41,254 nt of DNA from Verrucomicrobiales bacterium (GCA_027489875.1 JAIXZE010000224.1:1-41254), one strand, 5' to 3'. Positions 7,014 to 16,191 are shown, counted from the stretch's first letter. Notes: generated by a model from the sequence alone, not told the origin. Numbers and translations: made by a program.

Positions 7014-8015
7014 ATGATCGCCTTTTCTGCGCCCGCTGGCTCCCGCCAGCGGGCGCTTTTTTATCATCAATTGTCCACCTTGGTGGAGGCGGGGCTCCCG
7101 TTGTTCACGACGCTGGATCAGCTCTCCCGCAATCCGCCAGCGGCCTCCCTTCGCCCCATCGCGACACACCTGCTTTCCGGGCTTCGGCGCGGCCAGACGT
7201 TTGCGGAAAGCTTCCGGGATCTTCCTGGGTGGGCTCCTGAGTTCGACATCGCGCTCATTGAGGCTGGAGAACGTTCCGGGCGACTGGAACTGGCCTTCGG
7301 CGTCCTGGCGCGCCACCACGAGGCACTGGCCACGAACTGGCAGACCGTCTTGCAGGAGGCGGCCTACCCTGTGCTCATCCTCCACGTGGCGGTGTTCATC
7401 GTTCCCCTGCCCCGGTTTGTTCAGACCGGCAGTGTCAGCCTCTACCTGCTCCATTCCGTAGGAACCCTGGCCTTGGGTTACCTCGCGGTATTCGGAATCC
7501 ACTGGGCCACACGCCCCATCCGACCACCCTCGTGGCGGGCGATGATGGAACGACTGCTGATCCACGTGCCGGTGCTTGGGAGTGCGCGCTCGGAGCTGGC
7601 ACTCGCACGGCTTGCGGGCTCGTTGGAAGCGCTGCTTTCCGCAGGGATCCTCGTGACCGAGGCATGGCCCATGGCCGCTCGTGCCAGCGGGTCCAAGATC
7701 CTGGACCGATCGGTTGCCACGTGGCGGGAGCCGTTGGCAGCTGGGGTGACTCCCGCAGAATTGGTGAGCGGTTCAGGGCTGTTCCCGGAGATGTTCTCCA
7801 GCGCGTACGCCGCCGGGGAAATCTCTGGAAAACTGGAGGAGCAACTTCGCCGGCTCGCACGGATCCATGAAGAGGAGGGTTTCCGGAAACTCCGCACCTT
7901 CAGCCAGTGGAGTCCACGCCTCTTCTACGCCTTTGTCAGCATCTGGATCGCGTTCCAGATTCTCGCCATGGCCGGCGGTTACGTGGCCACCCTCCAGCAG
8001 TTGCTGGGGGAATAG
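7014..8015 (+). CDS. Type II secretion / type IV pilus inner-membrane platform protein (GspF/PilC-like)
   Basis: A protein of 333 residues with two T2SSF domains. The first is about 12-105 (FYHQLSTLVEAGLPL ... ALIEAGERSGRLELAF). Two hydrophobic segments follow at about 120-165. The second domain is about 190-310 (ARLAGSLEALLSAGILV ... SSAYAAGEISGKLEEQL), with a final helix near the C-terminus. It is shorter than typical GspF (about 400) because the N-terminal cytoplasmic extension is missing. No other secretion or pilus genes are nearby, so it is an orphan here. Codons 6-16 coincide with a textbook terminator hairpin (7029-7062). Starts further downstream would cut into the conserved first domain. 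Confidence 0.82.
   Translation: MIAFSAPAGSRQRALFYHQLSTLVEAGLPLFTTLDQLSRNPPAASLRPIATHLLSGLRRGQTFAESFRDLPGWAPEFDIALIEAGERSGRLELAFGVLARHHEALATNWQTVLQEAAYPVLILHVAVFIVPLPRFVQTGSVSLYLLHSVGTLALGYLAVFGIHWATRPIRPPSWRAMMERLLIHVPVLGSARSELALARLAGSLEALLSAGILVTEAWPMAARASGSKILDRSVATWREPLAAGVTPAELVSGSGLFPEMFSSAYAAGEISGKLEEQLRRLARIHEEEGFRKLRTFSQWSPRLFYAFVSIWIAFQILAMAGGYVATLQQLLGE
7029..7062 (+). terminator. Rho-independent terminator of trxA, inside the next ORF
   Basis: Perfect 11-bp GC-rich stem (GCGCCCGCTGG pairs with CCAGCGGGCGC), 6-nt loop and six consecutive T. It lies 45 nt after the trxA stop and begins at the sixth codon of the GspF-like gene. Confidence 0.9.
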
Positions 8016-8042
8016 CTTGTTCCGCGCAACGCCGCCGCCGTC

Positions 8043-8978
8043 TCAGGAGATTTCTCCCGGGCGGCCACCATTGATCAGATACAGGACTGCCATCCGCACG
8101 GCCAACCCGTTGGTTACCTGTTCCAGGATGACGGACCGGTCGCAGTCGGCCAGTTCACTCTCGATTTCAACCCCGCGATTGATCGGCCCCGGATGCATGA
8201 TGATCGCGTCCGGATGCAGCAGGGAGAGCCGAGCCCGATTGAGGCCAAAGAGGGTCGCATACTCGCCGATGGACGGAAACATGGTCTTCCTCTGCCGTTC
8301 GTGCTGGATGCGGAGGAGATTGACCACATCAGCCCCCCTCACGGCGTCCTCGACGTTCCAGGTGACCCGGCATCCCCACTGCTCGAAAACCTTCGGTACC
8401 AGCGTCGGTGGGCCGCAAAGGGTGACCTGGGCTCCCAGCTTCAAAAGTGCCCAGATATTCGAACGAGCCACACGGCTGTAGAGGATGTCACCCAGGATGG
8501 TCACCTTGAGCCCGGCGATCCGGCCCTTGTGCTCCCGGATGGTGAAGACATCCAGTAGCCCCTGCGTGGGGTGTTCATGCGCCCCATCGCCCGCGTTGAT
8601 CACGTGCGAGCGGGCAAATCGGGACAGGAAGTGCGGCGCACCGCTGGCTCCGTGACGCAGGATCACGAAGTCCGCGTTCATGGCCTCCAGGTTTCGCAGG
8701 GTGTCCTTGAGGGTCTCACCTTTCTTCAGCGAGGAGGCTTCGGCGGTGAAGTTGATGACATCCGCGCTCAGCCGCATGGCCGCGAGTTCGAAACTGATCC
8801 GGGTGCGGGTGCTGGGCTCGACGAAGAGGTTGACCACCGTCCGGCCCCGAAGCGCTCCCACCTTCTTGATGTCGCGCTCCCCGACAGCGCGGAATTCCCG
8901 GGCAACATCCAGGATCAGGGTGATCTCCCCGGCTTCCAGCGCCTGGAGGTCCAGCAAATGTTTACGATTCCAGTTCAT
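8043..8978 (-). CDS. pyrB: Aspartate carbamoyltransferase catalytic subunit
   Basis: Second step of de novo pyrimidine synthesis: carbamoyl phosphate plus aspartate to carbamoyl-aspartate. It has 311 residues, the usual length. The carbamoyl-phosphate site [13 protein letters not shown] is at about 52-64. [22 protein letters not shown] and the C-terminal [11 protein letters not shown] are all intact. No pyrC or regulatory pyrI is adjacent. It is convergent with the GspF-like gene (27-nt gap). I see no PyrR-type attenuator in the 170-nt gap upstream, only the hairpin at 9050-9081. Confidence 0.97.
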   Translation of the reverse strand: MNWNRKHLLDLQALEAGEITLILDVAREFRAVGERDIKKVGALRGRTVVNLFVEPSTRTRISFELAAMRLSADVINFTAEASSLKKGETLKDTLRNLEAMNADFVILRHGASGAPHFLSRFARSHVINAGDGAHEHPTQGLLDVFTIREHKGRIAGLKVTILGDILYSRVARSNIWALLKLGAQVTLCGPPTLVPKVFEQWGCRVTWNVEDAVRGADVVNLLRIQHERQRKTMFPSIGEYATLFGLNRARLSLLHPDAIIMHPGPINRGVEIESELADCDRSVILEQVTNGLAVRMAVLYLINGGRPGEIS

Positions 8979-9049
8979 CGTGATCAGCAGTCCGGCCGAC
9001 GTTAGCCGTTGAAGTTGTCGGCTGTCACCCCTCCGCCCTGCAAAAGAAC

Positions 9050-9081
9050 AAGGGGACGGGTCCCGTGGACCCGTCCCCTTT
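9050..9081 (-). terminator. Long perfect hairpin between pyrB and the small upstream gene
   Basis: A 14-bp stem (AAGGGGACGGGTCC pairs with GGACCCGTCCCCTT) closed by a 3-nt loop. On the minus strand it is followed by GTTCTTTTG. It is about 70 nt past the stop of the small minus-strand gene and about 70 nt before pyrB. Confidence 0.7.
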
Positions 9082-9148
9082 CGAATTCATGATTCCCGGC
9101 ACCCCAACCTTTTGAACAGAGGAGAGGCAACGGGGTCCACTTCACATG

Positions 9149-9370
9149 TCAACGCACCGCCGATGGCTGACGGGCGCTTCGCCAGCCCGAGCGATACTTC
9201 GAGACCCAGTCAATGAGGGCAGCATCGAAACCGATATCCCGACCCGCCTTCTCTGACTCGATCCACTTGTGCCTGAGAATCTCGTCGCGCTCGGCGAGAA
9301 ACTCCCGGTACAGCGTCGTACTCTGCAGCAACGCATGCGCCTCGCGTCGCAACTCTGATTCGTTACTCAT
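9149..9370 (-). CDS. Small conserved-looking protein of unknown function
   Basis: A protein of 73 residues, charged and helical: MSNESELRREAHALLQSTTL, then YREFLAERDEILRHKWIESEKAG, then GFDAALIDWVSKYRSGWR. No membrane segment or metal site. The mix of invariant-looking aromatic and charged residues suggests a genuine gene. A GTG four codons upstream (9382) is an alternative start. It is divergent from the propeller gene at 9512 and is followed by the hairpin at 9050-9081. Confidence 0.6.
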   Translation of the reverse strand: MSNESELRREAHALLQSTTLYREFLAERDEILRHKWIESEKAGRDIGFDAALIDWVSKYRSGWRSARQPSAVR

Positions 9371-9511
9371 ACGTGCTGTCACTGTGATGGAATCGTAACC
9401 ACCTACTCTCCGGACTCAACCGCCAATATTGAGTATGTTGCCGTCCGGCGGTTCCCGACACCGCCTCCGGACTTGGTTCCAACCGCGGGCGGGTCCATCG
9501 TCCCTCCAACG

Positions 9512-10498
9512 ATGCGACCCTTCGCCGTCAGCGTCCTGATCCTGTTCCTTGGAACCACCCTCCGCCTGCTTGCGGTGGAATCCACTTCGACGCCGGGGAC
9601 GCCTTCGACGAATTCCTTCGATTTGATCCCGGACGGCCGATGGCTGATGCAGCCCGTATCGGGTCGCTACGACGCTTCCGCGCTCCTCCGATTGCCGGAC
9701 GGACGCTTGTTGACGGTCAACGACAAGGAAGTCCCGCCATGCGTGATCATCTTCGGCACCAACACCGTGGCGCGGTTGGTTCCGGAACGGAAATGGTTTC
9801 CCATGGATGCGGTCCGGGCTGCCGCAGGCCGCCCCAGGTACGCACCCGACATCGAAGGCCTCGCCATCGATGACCAAGGGCGGCTCTATCTCTGTACCGA
9901 GGGACCCCGATGGATCTTCCGCACCGATCCGGATGGCCAGTCGGTCGAGCGGCTCCCCATCGACTGGACCCCGGTCCAGCGCTGGTTTTCAACCAACGAT
10001 GCGAATGCGTCCTGGGAGGGCATCGCGGTGGGCGGAAATCGACTCTATCTCGCAAACGAACGTTCGACCGGTCGGATCGTGGAAGTGAACCTGTCCACCT
10101 TCAAGGTTGTGCATGACTTCCAGGTGGCACCGCAGGGAAACACGAGCGCCGACGTCCATTATTCGGATCTTTCGTGGTTCGCCGGCGAGCTCTGGGTGCT
10201 TTGCCGGGATTTGCGGAAGATCCTGCGGGTCTCCCCGTCGACACGATCCGTGATCGCCGAGTACGACTTTGCCGCGGCGGAACTCTCTCCGCAGAACATT
10301 TACCTCACCGCCTTGCCCTACGGGTTCGCTGAAGGACTTTCCGTCGATGCCACCCATCTGTGGGTGGCCTTCGACAACAACGGCATGCCGCGAAGATCCG
10401 CTCCAACGGACTTCCGGCCATTGCTCCTGCGGTTCCCTCGGCCGGACAGGCCTGCGCCCTCCGCCGCGCAGGACCCGATCTCCACCCCCCATCCTTGA
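9512..10498 (+). CDS. Secreted beta-propeller protein (SdiA-regulated / esterase-like phytase type)
   Basis: A protein of 328 residues. N-terminal signal peptide MRPFAVSVLILFLGTTLRLLA. The rest reads as propeller blades: SALLRLPDGRLLTVNDKE, then DIEGLAIDDQGRLYLCTEGPRWIF, then WEGIAVGGNRLYLANERS, then DLSWFAGELWVLCRD, then EGLSVDATHLWVAFDNNG. The paired EG(L/I)A motifs are typical of the SdiA-regulated and esterase-like phytase propellers. Ligand unknown; an exported location is inferred. The frame opens 13 codons earlier, but the signal peptide supports 9512. The TPR gene follows 17 nt later. Confidence 0.72.
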   Translation: MRPFAVSVLILFLGTTLRLLAVESTSTPGTPSTNSFDLIPDGRWLMQPVSGRYDASALLRLPDGRLLTVNDKEVPPCVIIFGTNTVARLVPERKWFPMDAVRAAAGRPRYAPDIEGLAIDDQGRLYLCTEGPRWIFRTDPDGQSVERLPIDWTPVQRWFSTNDANASWEGIAVGGNRLYLANERSTGRIVEVNLSTFKVVHDFQVAPQGNTSADVHYSDLSWFAGELWVLCRDLRKILRVSPSTRSVIAEYDFAAAELSPQNIYLTALPYGFAEGLSVDATHLWVAFDNNGMPRRSAPTDFRPLLLRFPRPDRPAPSAAQDPISTPHP

Positions 10499-10515
10499 AT
10501 CGACCCGCACGATCC

Positions 10516-11022
10516 ATGGAATCGCTCGATTATCCCGACCTGCACCACGCCAGCGCGATGGAAGGCTGGCTGGATCTGGACCTTCCGGACGAGGCGTTGG
10601 CGGAATTTGATCGGCTGACCGCGCCAGCCCGGAAGCATCCGTCCGTTCTGGAACTGCAGTGGCGCCTCCAATCGATCCAGAAGGACTGGTTGGCAGCGGT
10701 CGAAACCGCCCAGAAGGTCATGGAACTCGCGCCATGGCTCCCGAACGGCTGGATCCACCGCAGCTTTTCGTTGCACGAACTGCGACGCACCGAGGAGGCG
10801 CTCCGCAACCTGCTCGAAGCTGAACCGAGATTCCCGACCAACTCGATCATCCCCTACAACCTCGCCTGCTACGCCTGCCAACTGGGCGACCTGGCACTGG
10901 CTCGTCGATGGCTGCGTCGGGTCATCGATCTCAAGGGCATCGGCCACCTGAGATCCAATGCACTCGACGACCCGGACCTCGCCCCGCTCTGGGCGGAGAT
11001 TGCATCCTCCGATATGGCTTAG
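10516..11022 (+). CDS. Tetratricopeptide repeat protein
   Basis: A protein of 168 residues, entirely helical, with about four TPR-like hairpins: SAMEGWLDLDLPDEALAEFD, then LELQWRLQSIQKDWLAAVETAQKV, then WIHRSFSLHELRRTEEALRNLLEAE, then YNLACYACQLGDLALARRWL. No signal peptide, so a cytoplasmic scaffold or adaptor is inferred. It lies 17 nt after the propeller gene. Its last four bases overlap the end of the convergent gene at 11019. Confidence 0.8.
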   Translation: MESLDYPDLHHASAMEGWLDLDLPDEALAEFDRLTAPARKHPSVLELQWRLQSIQKDWLAAVETAQKVMELAPWLPNGWIHRSFSLHELRRTEEALRNLLEAEPRFPTNSIIPYNLACYACQLGDLALARRWLRRVIDLKGIGHLRSNALDDPDLAPLWAEIASSDMA

Positions 11023-11714
11023 ATGGGACCCAGGTCGTGCCCGGTTCCGTACCGCCACCGGCCCTCCACCAACGTCAGCAGCGGATCGAATGGGTGCCTG
11101 CCGAAGACGTCGCGGAGGATTCCGGCCCCGTTCCTGACCCCGGCCGGCCCGCGTTCGAGCAATCGTTGGATGGCGTGGCGTGCCCGTTCCAGGCCCGGCT
11201 CCTCCAGACGTCGTCCTTCGATCAGCGCGGCGAGCACGCCCTGAAAGGATTCCGGGCCCAACTCCATCGCAGACTCCCTGAAAACGGTGGCCCTCGCCGC
11301 GCTATCGAATCCCGGCGGACCAAAAACCCCGTCCAGGACGACTCCCACGCGCTCTGCGGTCTCGGGTGACCACGCGGCAGACTGGACCACCGTTGACGGC
11401 TCCTTGCCGGGAGAAGGAACAAGGGGCCGCAACTCGGCTCCCTCCGGACTCCATTCCAGATCCACGGTATGCGGGGAGTCGCCCAGGCTTGGCACCCATT
11501 CCCACTTTCCCCCGGGGCAGGCAACGCAGGAGACCGCCATACGAACCCGGATCCGATCCAGCTTCCAGGGCTGGCCTTCGGAAGGTGGCCCTGACCGGGC
11601 TGCTCCTTCGAGTTCGCGTCGCAACGCCAACAAAGCGGCTTGGAGTTGGGTCGGGCAGGATTCCTCGTCGTCTTCGAATGGCATCCCGCCCTGCATCGTT
11701 CCGTTGTTCATCAT
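11019..11714 (-). CDS. Unknown protein coupled to the PQQ-propeller gene
   Basis: Not recognised. It has 231 residues, acidic, with no signal peptide or membrane segment. The N-terminal part has WKLDRIRVRMAVSCVACPGG followed by a short WEWVP. The C-terminal half is helical (ESFQGVLAALIEGRRLEEP, then ARHAIQRLLERGPAGV). The Cys pair (CVAC) is the only motif-like feature. Its start overlaps the stop of the upstream PQQ-type gene by 4 nt, implying translational coupling. That tight join and convergence with the TPR gene support it as real against antisense frames in the same stretch. Confidence 0.55.
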   Translation of the reverse strand: MMNNGTMQGGMPFEDDEESCPTQLQAALLALRRELEGAARSGPPSEGQPWKLDRIRVRMAVSCVACPGGKWEWVPSLGDSPHTVDLEWSPEGAELRPLVPSPGKEPSTVVQSAAWSPETAERVGVVLDGVFGPPGFDSAARATVFRESAMELGPESFQGVLAALIEGRRLEEPGLERARHAIQRLLERGPAGVRNGAGILRDVFGRHPFDPLLTLVEGRWRYGTGHDLGPI

Positions 11715-13051
11715 TCAACGCGGTAGACGCCCGACTTGCTGCGGAGGATCAGGGCGTTCCCAACGATGGCCGGCGAGGCCATGAAGCCGTCACCCAACTG
11801 GTTCTCGGCCAATTTCCGGAACTCCCGCGATGCGGCGACCACGGTGGTCTTCCCCTGCTCACTGCAGAAGTAAAGCCGACCATCCGCCGCAACGGGCGAG
11901 GCGGAGTAATTGCCCCCGATGCGCTCGTTCCACACGACGTCGCCGTTGGCCGCGTCCCAGCAGGTGGCGACGCCGTTGTCATCGATCCCGAACAACAGGC
12001 CATCCAGGAACACCAGCGCCGGCTTCTTCGGCACGTTCCGCTTGGAGCGCCACACCATTGAAAGACCGCCGCTCACGCTGTTGGTGCCGTTGACGTCCAA
12101 CACCTCGCCGGACTTGCCCGGGCGGATGGCAAGGACCTGCCCCTGCGACCAACCCGAGGGGAAGAAGACCATTCCCGAGCCAACGACCGGACGCGTTCCG
12201 GCCGAATGACTGGTCCGTTCCTCCACGCGCCACAACTCCCGGCCAGTCTCCGGATCGTAGCCATAGAACGCCTTGGCCCCCTGACTCAACAACTGCGTCA
12301 CGCCTCCGACTTCGGCGACGTGGCAGGTGGCGAACGCCTTCCGCCAATCGCCTTCGCTCTCAGGCTTCCCGTCCGCGCCGAGATCCCGGTAATCGATGGA
12401 ACGATCCACCTTCCAGACCGTGCGTCCGGTCGTCGAATCGAGTGCGACGATGTACTGACGGTCGCTTCCGTCGAAGTTCAGGTACAGACGACCGTTGTGA
12501 AGGATGGGAGATGAACCGGCTCCCCGGTAGTGATTGCACTCCAGGTCGCGCCGCTCCCACAAAACCTTCGCTGTCGATGCGTCCAGACAGGCGGTTCCCG
12601 GCGAACCGAACGTCACCCAGACCCGATCTCCAGACGCCACCGCCGAAGGAGAAGCCCCTGAATTGAAAGCATGGATGAACTGCGGGCGGTCAATGTCGTA
12701 GAGCTTCTGATCGACCAACACCTTTCCCGTGGCCGCATCCAGGCAAACCACAAACAACTCCGTGCCCTTCTCCGTCGCGGTGGTAAGCCAGATCTTTCCC
12801 CCGCTGACGATGGGTGAGGACCAGGCCTTGCCGTGGACGGGTTGGAACCACTTGACGGACTTGCCCTCGGCCCATTCCACGGGGGGCTTGGATCCGCGCG
12901 CGATGCCATCCCCCTGGGGGCCTCGGAACTCAGGCCAATCCGGTCCTGCCCAGACCGTCGACACCCCTCCGATCACGAGCGTCGAAAATCCAATCGCCCG
13001 GACCGATCGGCCCGCCAGAAGGTGCAGGAATCGCAAACCACAGGAGAACAT
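11711..13051 (-). CDS. Secreted PQQ-like beta-propeller protein
   Basis: A protein of 446 residues from the ATG at 13051. N-terminus MFSCGLRFLHLLAGRSVRAI plus a hydrophobic stretch ending VSTVWAG is a signal peptide. The mature part starts DWPEFRGPQGDGIARG, a hallmark of the PQQ-like propellers common in Verrucomicrobia and Planctomycetes. Blades follow with W-motifs such as LDAATGKVLVD, LDSTTGRTVWK, YDPETGRELWR and WDAANGDVVW. No PQQ ligand residues can be confirmed, so a structural or sugar-related role is as likely as redox chemistry. The frame opens 42 codons earlier, but that extension looks non-coding. Confidence 0.83.
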   Translation of the reverse strand: MFSCGLRFLHLLAGRSVRAIGFSTLVIGGVSTVWAGPDWPEFRGPQGDGIARGSKPPVEWAEGKSVKWFQPVHGKAWSSPIVSGGKIWLTTATEKGTELFVVCLDAATGKVLVDQKLYDIDRPQFIHAFNSGASPSAVASGDRVWVTFGSPGTACLDASTAKVLWERRDLECNHYRGAGSSPILHNGRLYLNFDGSDRQYIVALDSTTGRTVWKVDRSIDYRDLGADGKPESEGDWRKAFATCHVAEVGGVTQLLSQGAKAFYGYDPETGRELWRVEERTSHSAGTRPVVGSGMVFFPSGWSQGQVLAIRPGKSGEVLDVNGTNSVSGGLSMVWRSKRNVPKKPALVFLDGLLFGIDDNGVATCWDAANGDVVWNERIGGNYSASPVAADGRLYFCSEQGKTTVVAASREFRKLAENQLGDGFMASPAIVGNALILRSKSGVYRVE

Positions 13052-13173
13052 GGACGCAGCGTAACGGACACGCCACGGGAGGAGAAGCACCCAGACACGG
13101 GGATCACCGGGACGGGCAGATCGTGAAACCACTCCCATCCAGTTCCAAAGCCGGGGCGACCTGAAGATGCGGT

Positions 13174-13866
13174 TCACCCGGACTTCCGGGCCGCCCGCTT
13201 GCCAGCCACGCCCGCTTCAGCCTTCCGCCACGCCGACTCCTGCTGACGAATCTCGGAGCGGAGCAACTCCTCCGCGGACCACCCCTCTCCCTGACATTTC
13301 CGGGCGAGATCGAACAATTGCCGCCCAACCGATTCCTTCGTCGTCTTCCCCGCCTTCCTGGGCTTGGCCAATCCCGCCTTGGTCGCCTTCTTCACCAGCT
13401 TCTGGGCTCGCATCAAGGCCGGCATCCGACGCGGGATCCCGTCCAGCGCCGACTTGCGCTCGTGGACCGATCCCTCCTTCTCGGAGCGCTTGATCCGCTC
13501 CCAGTTCGCCCAGACCTGATCCACGTCCCGGACCTTGACGTCGCCGAAGACGTGGGGATGGCGACGGACCAGCTTTTCGGAAAGGCGCGCACAGACCGCG
13601 TCGAAATCGAAGGTGCCACGCTCGCGTCCCAATTGGGCGTGAAAGACCACCTGCAACAGCAGATCGCCCAGTTCCTCCACCATCTCATGCTCATCACCCG
13701 CTTCGATGGCATCGAGCAGTTCGTAGACTTCCTCCACCGCATGCCATCGCAGGCTCTGGTGATCCTGTTCGCGGTCCCACGGGCAACCATCAGGTGCACG
13801 CAGTGCGGACATGACTTCAAGCACCTGACGGATCGGTGCCAGGCGGGCGGAAGGAGGTTTGGGCAT
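13174..13866 (-). CDS. mazG: Nucleoside triphosphate pyrophosphohydrolase
   Basis: House-cleaning enzyme that hydrolyses NTPs and dNTPs to monophosphates and pyrophosphate. It has 230 residues, slightly shorter than E. coli MazG. The first domain has CPWDREQDHQSLRWHAVEEVYELLDAI with the ExxE metal site, then EELGDLLLQVVFHA (EExxD). The second domain has HPHVFGDV and WERIKRSEK but a less canonical EELGD equivalent. The C-terminal Lys/Arg-rich end (AGKRAARKSG) is an extension. It lies 46 nt downstream of proB on the same strand. Confidence 0.92.
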   Translation of the reverse strand: MPKPPSARLAPIRQVLEVMSALRAPDGCPWDREQDHQSLRWHAVEEVYELLDAIEAGDEHEMVEELGDLLLQVVFHAQLGRERGTFDFDAVCARLSEKLVRRHPHVFGDVKVRDVDQVWANWERIKRSEKEGSVHERKSALDGIPRRMPALMRAQKLVKKATKAGLAKPRKAGKTTKESVGRQLFDLARKCQGEGWSAEELLRSEIRQQESAWRKAEAGVAGKRAARKSG

Positions 13867-13912
13867 GGGTGGATTTCGCGGTTTCGACCGTTGGGGATGT
13901 TCGCTCAGGGAA

Positions 13913-14974
13913 TCAGAGGATCACCAGATCGTCGCGGTGGACCACTTCGGCGCGGCCGGTCGCGCGTTCCCGCAGGGCAACCGCGCCAAAGCGGACCAAC
14001 CCGCGCGCCCGCTCGCGTCCGTCGGGACCACAGATCCGGACCACGTCCTCAGCTTCGAAATCACCTTCGAAGCGGACGATACCCGGAGCGAGCAAGCTGC
14101 GCCCCTGTTCCGTCAAGGCACGGATCGCCCCATCGTCGACGTGCAGTGCCCCCTTGGCGTGGTGGTAGAAGGCGATCCAACGCTTCCGACTGGGAAGCTT
14201 CCCGGGCACCGGAAGGAAGAGTGTCCCCTCCGGCTCTCCAGCCAGGATCCGGGCCAGACCGTCGTGACGGCGCCCCGGTGCAATCACCAATGGGATGCCC
14301 GAACGGACCACGATCCGTGCAGCGGTGATCTTCGTCGTCATGCCACCCGTGGCGGTCGCGCTGGTGGTCCCTCCGGCCATGGCTTCGATCCGGTCGTCGA
14401 TCTTCTCGACGACATCGAGAAGCCGTGCCTGGGGTGTCCCAAACCCTTCGATGAGGCCATCGGCCGTTGTCAGGATGACCAGCAGATCCGCTGGGAGGAG
14501 GCTGGCGACGAGCGCAGACAACCGGTCGTTGTCGCCGAACTTCAATTCCGTCACCGAGACCGCATCATTCTCGTTGATGATCGGGAGCACGCCCCGCTTC
14601 AGCAGGGTCAGGAGCGTGTTGCGGGCGTTGAGGTGCCGGGCGTGATCCGCCAGGTCCTCGTGCGTCAACAGGACCTGGGCGATGGGTTGGTCGAAATGGC
14701 GGAAGAGGCTGTCGTAGGTGGCCATCAACCGCGATTGCCCAATCGCCGCGCACGCCTGCCGTTCGGCCAGGCTCGCTGGGCGTTTGTCGTACCCCAGCAC
14801 CCCCATTCCGGCCCCCACCGCTCCGGACGTCACGAGCACCACTTCCAGTCCCGAATCACGCAACGCCGCGATCTGGGAAACCAACTGGGCGAATTGAACC
14901 AGGTCGGGACGCTTCCGGGAATCCGTCAGCACACCCGTCCCCAGTTTCACCACCAACCGACGCACAGACTTCAT
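13913..14974 (-). CDS. proB: Glutamate 5-kinase
   Basis: First step of proline synthesis: ATP-dependent phosphorylation of glutamate. It has 353 residues from the ATG at 14974 (MKSVRRLVVKLGTGVLTD). Amino-acid kinase motifs include VTSGAVGAG, PIINENDAVSV, FGDNDRLSALVA and the GGMTTKITAA lysine loop. A PUA domain fills the last 75-80 residues, as in E. coli ProB. An upstream in-frame extension to 15082 has no family similarity. proA is not in the window. Proline feedback at the kinase is expected from the family. Confidence 0.95.
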   Translation of the reverse strand: MKSVRRLVVKLGTGVLTDSRKRPDLVQFAQLVSQIAALRDSGLEVVLVTSGAVGAGMGVLGYDKRPASLAERQACAAIGQSRLMATYDSLFRHFDQPIAQVLLTHEDLADHARHLNARNTLLTLLKRGVLPIINENDAVSVTELKFGDNDRLSALVASLLPADLLVILTTADGLIEGFGTPQARLLDVVEKIDDRIEAMAGGTTSATATGGMTTKITAARIVVRSGIPLVIAPGRRHDGLARILAGEPEGTLFLPVPGKLPSRKRWIAFYHHAKGALHVDDGAIRALTEQGRSLLAPGIVRFEGDFEAEDVVRICGPDGRERARGLVRFGAVALRERATGRAEVVHRDDLVIL

Positions 14975-15190
14975 CAGCGCAGGACGCACAGACGGAAGAG
15001 ACGGAAAAATCCGGGTGGAAACAAGCCTCGGACCATGCGCACCCATTCCACGAATCCCGCAACTATCGGCAGATTGAGACAATCAGGGAAAAGATTTGCG
15101 GATAACGGCATGGATATGGCTTAGTCCGTCCTCAGTTGAAACCGGCGGCTCGCACAGGTGCGGCCCGTCGGTAACGACGACGGAAGACGG

Positions 15191-15469
15191 ATGAACCGCC
15201 GCCGCATGCAGGTGCTTTACTCCGGCCGCGTGCAAGGAGTGGGATTCCGCTACCAGACCCGACAAGTCGCCTCCGGTTTTGAGGTGACTGGTACAGTTCG
15301 AAACCTCCCCGACGGGAGGGTTGAACTGGTCGCCGAGGGTATGGAAGCGGAGCTCAAGGAGTTCCGGACAGCCATCCGCGAGAGTGGCCTTGGGCCGATG
15401 ATTCGGAACGAACAGGAGTTTTGGGCAGAACCCAACGGAGAATTCCGTGGGTTCGAGATCGTGCGTTGA
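15191..15469 (+). CDS. acyP: Acylphosphatase
   Basis: Small enzyme hydrolysing acyl phosphates, 92 residues. The signature [20 protein letters not shown] holds the catalytic arginine. [17 protein letters not shown] holds the catalytic asparagine. FEIVR ends the ferredoxin-like fold. The start at 15191 has GGAAG just upstream. Its TGA stop overlaps the next ATG by one base, indicating translational coupling with the metallophosphoesterase. Confidence 0.94.
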   Translation: MNRRRMQVLYSGRVQGVGFRYQTRQVASGFEVTGTVRNLPDGRVELVAEGMEAELKEFRTAIRESGLGPMIRNEQEFWAEPNGEFRGFEIVR

Positions 15470-16191
15470 TGAGATACGGAATCATTGCCGACATCCACGC
15501 CAACCTGGAAGGACTCCAGGTGGTGCTGGCTGACATCAAGGCGCAGAAGTGTACCCACGTGGTATGCCTCGGCGATGTTGTCGGCTACGGGGCCAACCCC
15601 AAGGAATGCCTGGACATCATCCGGGGCATGAACATCCCCGTCGTGAAAGGCAATCACGACGAATACATCGGCTCCAGCGAGGACCCGGAAGGCTTCAATG
15701 ACGCCGCTGCCGAAGCCGTCAATTGGAGCCGTAACCAACTCACCGAGGACGATCGGAAGTGGCTTCGCGAACTGAAGTACTTCCGACTGGTGGCCAATTT
15801 TTCCATCGTTCACGCCACGCTCGATGCCCCGCAACGTTGGGGCTACGTGTTCGAGAAGCTCGAAGCCGCCGCCAGCTTCACCTACCAGAACACCCAGGTG
15901 TGCTTCTTTGGCCACACCCACGTCCCTGTCGCCTTCATTCGTGATACCGGGGTTCGCGGTGGGACCTATTCCAAGTTCCGCGTGGAATCCGGGAAGAAGT
16001 ACTTCGTGAACGTCGGTTCGGTCGGACAACCGCGGGATGGCGATCCCCGCGCGGCCTACGTGATCTACGATCTCCCCCAGCAGACCATCGAATTGCGTCG
16101 GCTGGACTATGATATCGCCACCGCCCAACGGAAGATCCGGGCAGCCGGTCTCCCGGAACGCCTCGCGGAACGTCTGAGCACAGGTCGATAA
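15469..16191 (+). CDS. Metallophosphoesterase (calcineurin-like)
   Basis: Cytoplasmic two-metal phosphoesterase, 240 residues. All blocks are present: GIIADIHANLEGL (D-x-H), CLGDVVGYG (GD), VVKGNHDEYI (GNHD), VHATLDAP and FFGHTHVPVAF (GHTH), then VNVGSVGQPRDGDPRAAYV near the C-terminus. This is the DIHAN/VGYG subgroup, close to diadenosine-tetraphosphatase-like and YfcE-like proteins; substrate unknown. Its ATG shares a base with the stop of acyP. Confidence 0.92.
   Translation: MRYGIIADIHANLEGLQVVLADIKAQKCTHVVCLGDVVGYGANPKECLDIIRGMNIPVVKGNHDEYIGSSEDPEGFNDAAAEAVNWSRNQLTEDDRKWLRELKYFRLVANFSIVHATLDAPQRWGYVFEKLEAAASFTYQNTQVCFFGHTHVPVAFIRDTGVRGGTYSKFRVESGKKYFVNVGSVGQPRDGDPRAAYVIYDLPQQTIELRRLDYDIATAQRKIRAAGLPERLAERLSTGR

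Noticed and set aside
13859-15124. 421-codon plus-strand frame over proB
   Set aside because: Antisense to a clear glutamate 5-kinase. The composition is Arg/Pro/Gly/His rich with no domain, as expected from a GC-rich shadow frame.
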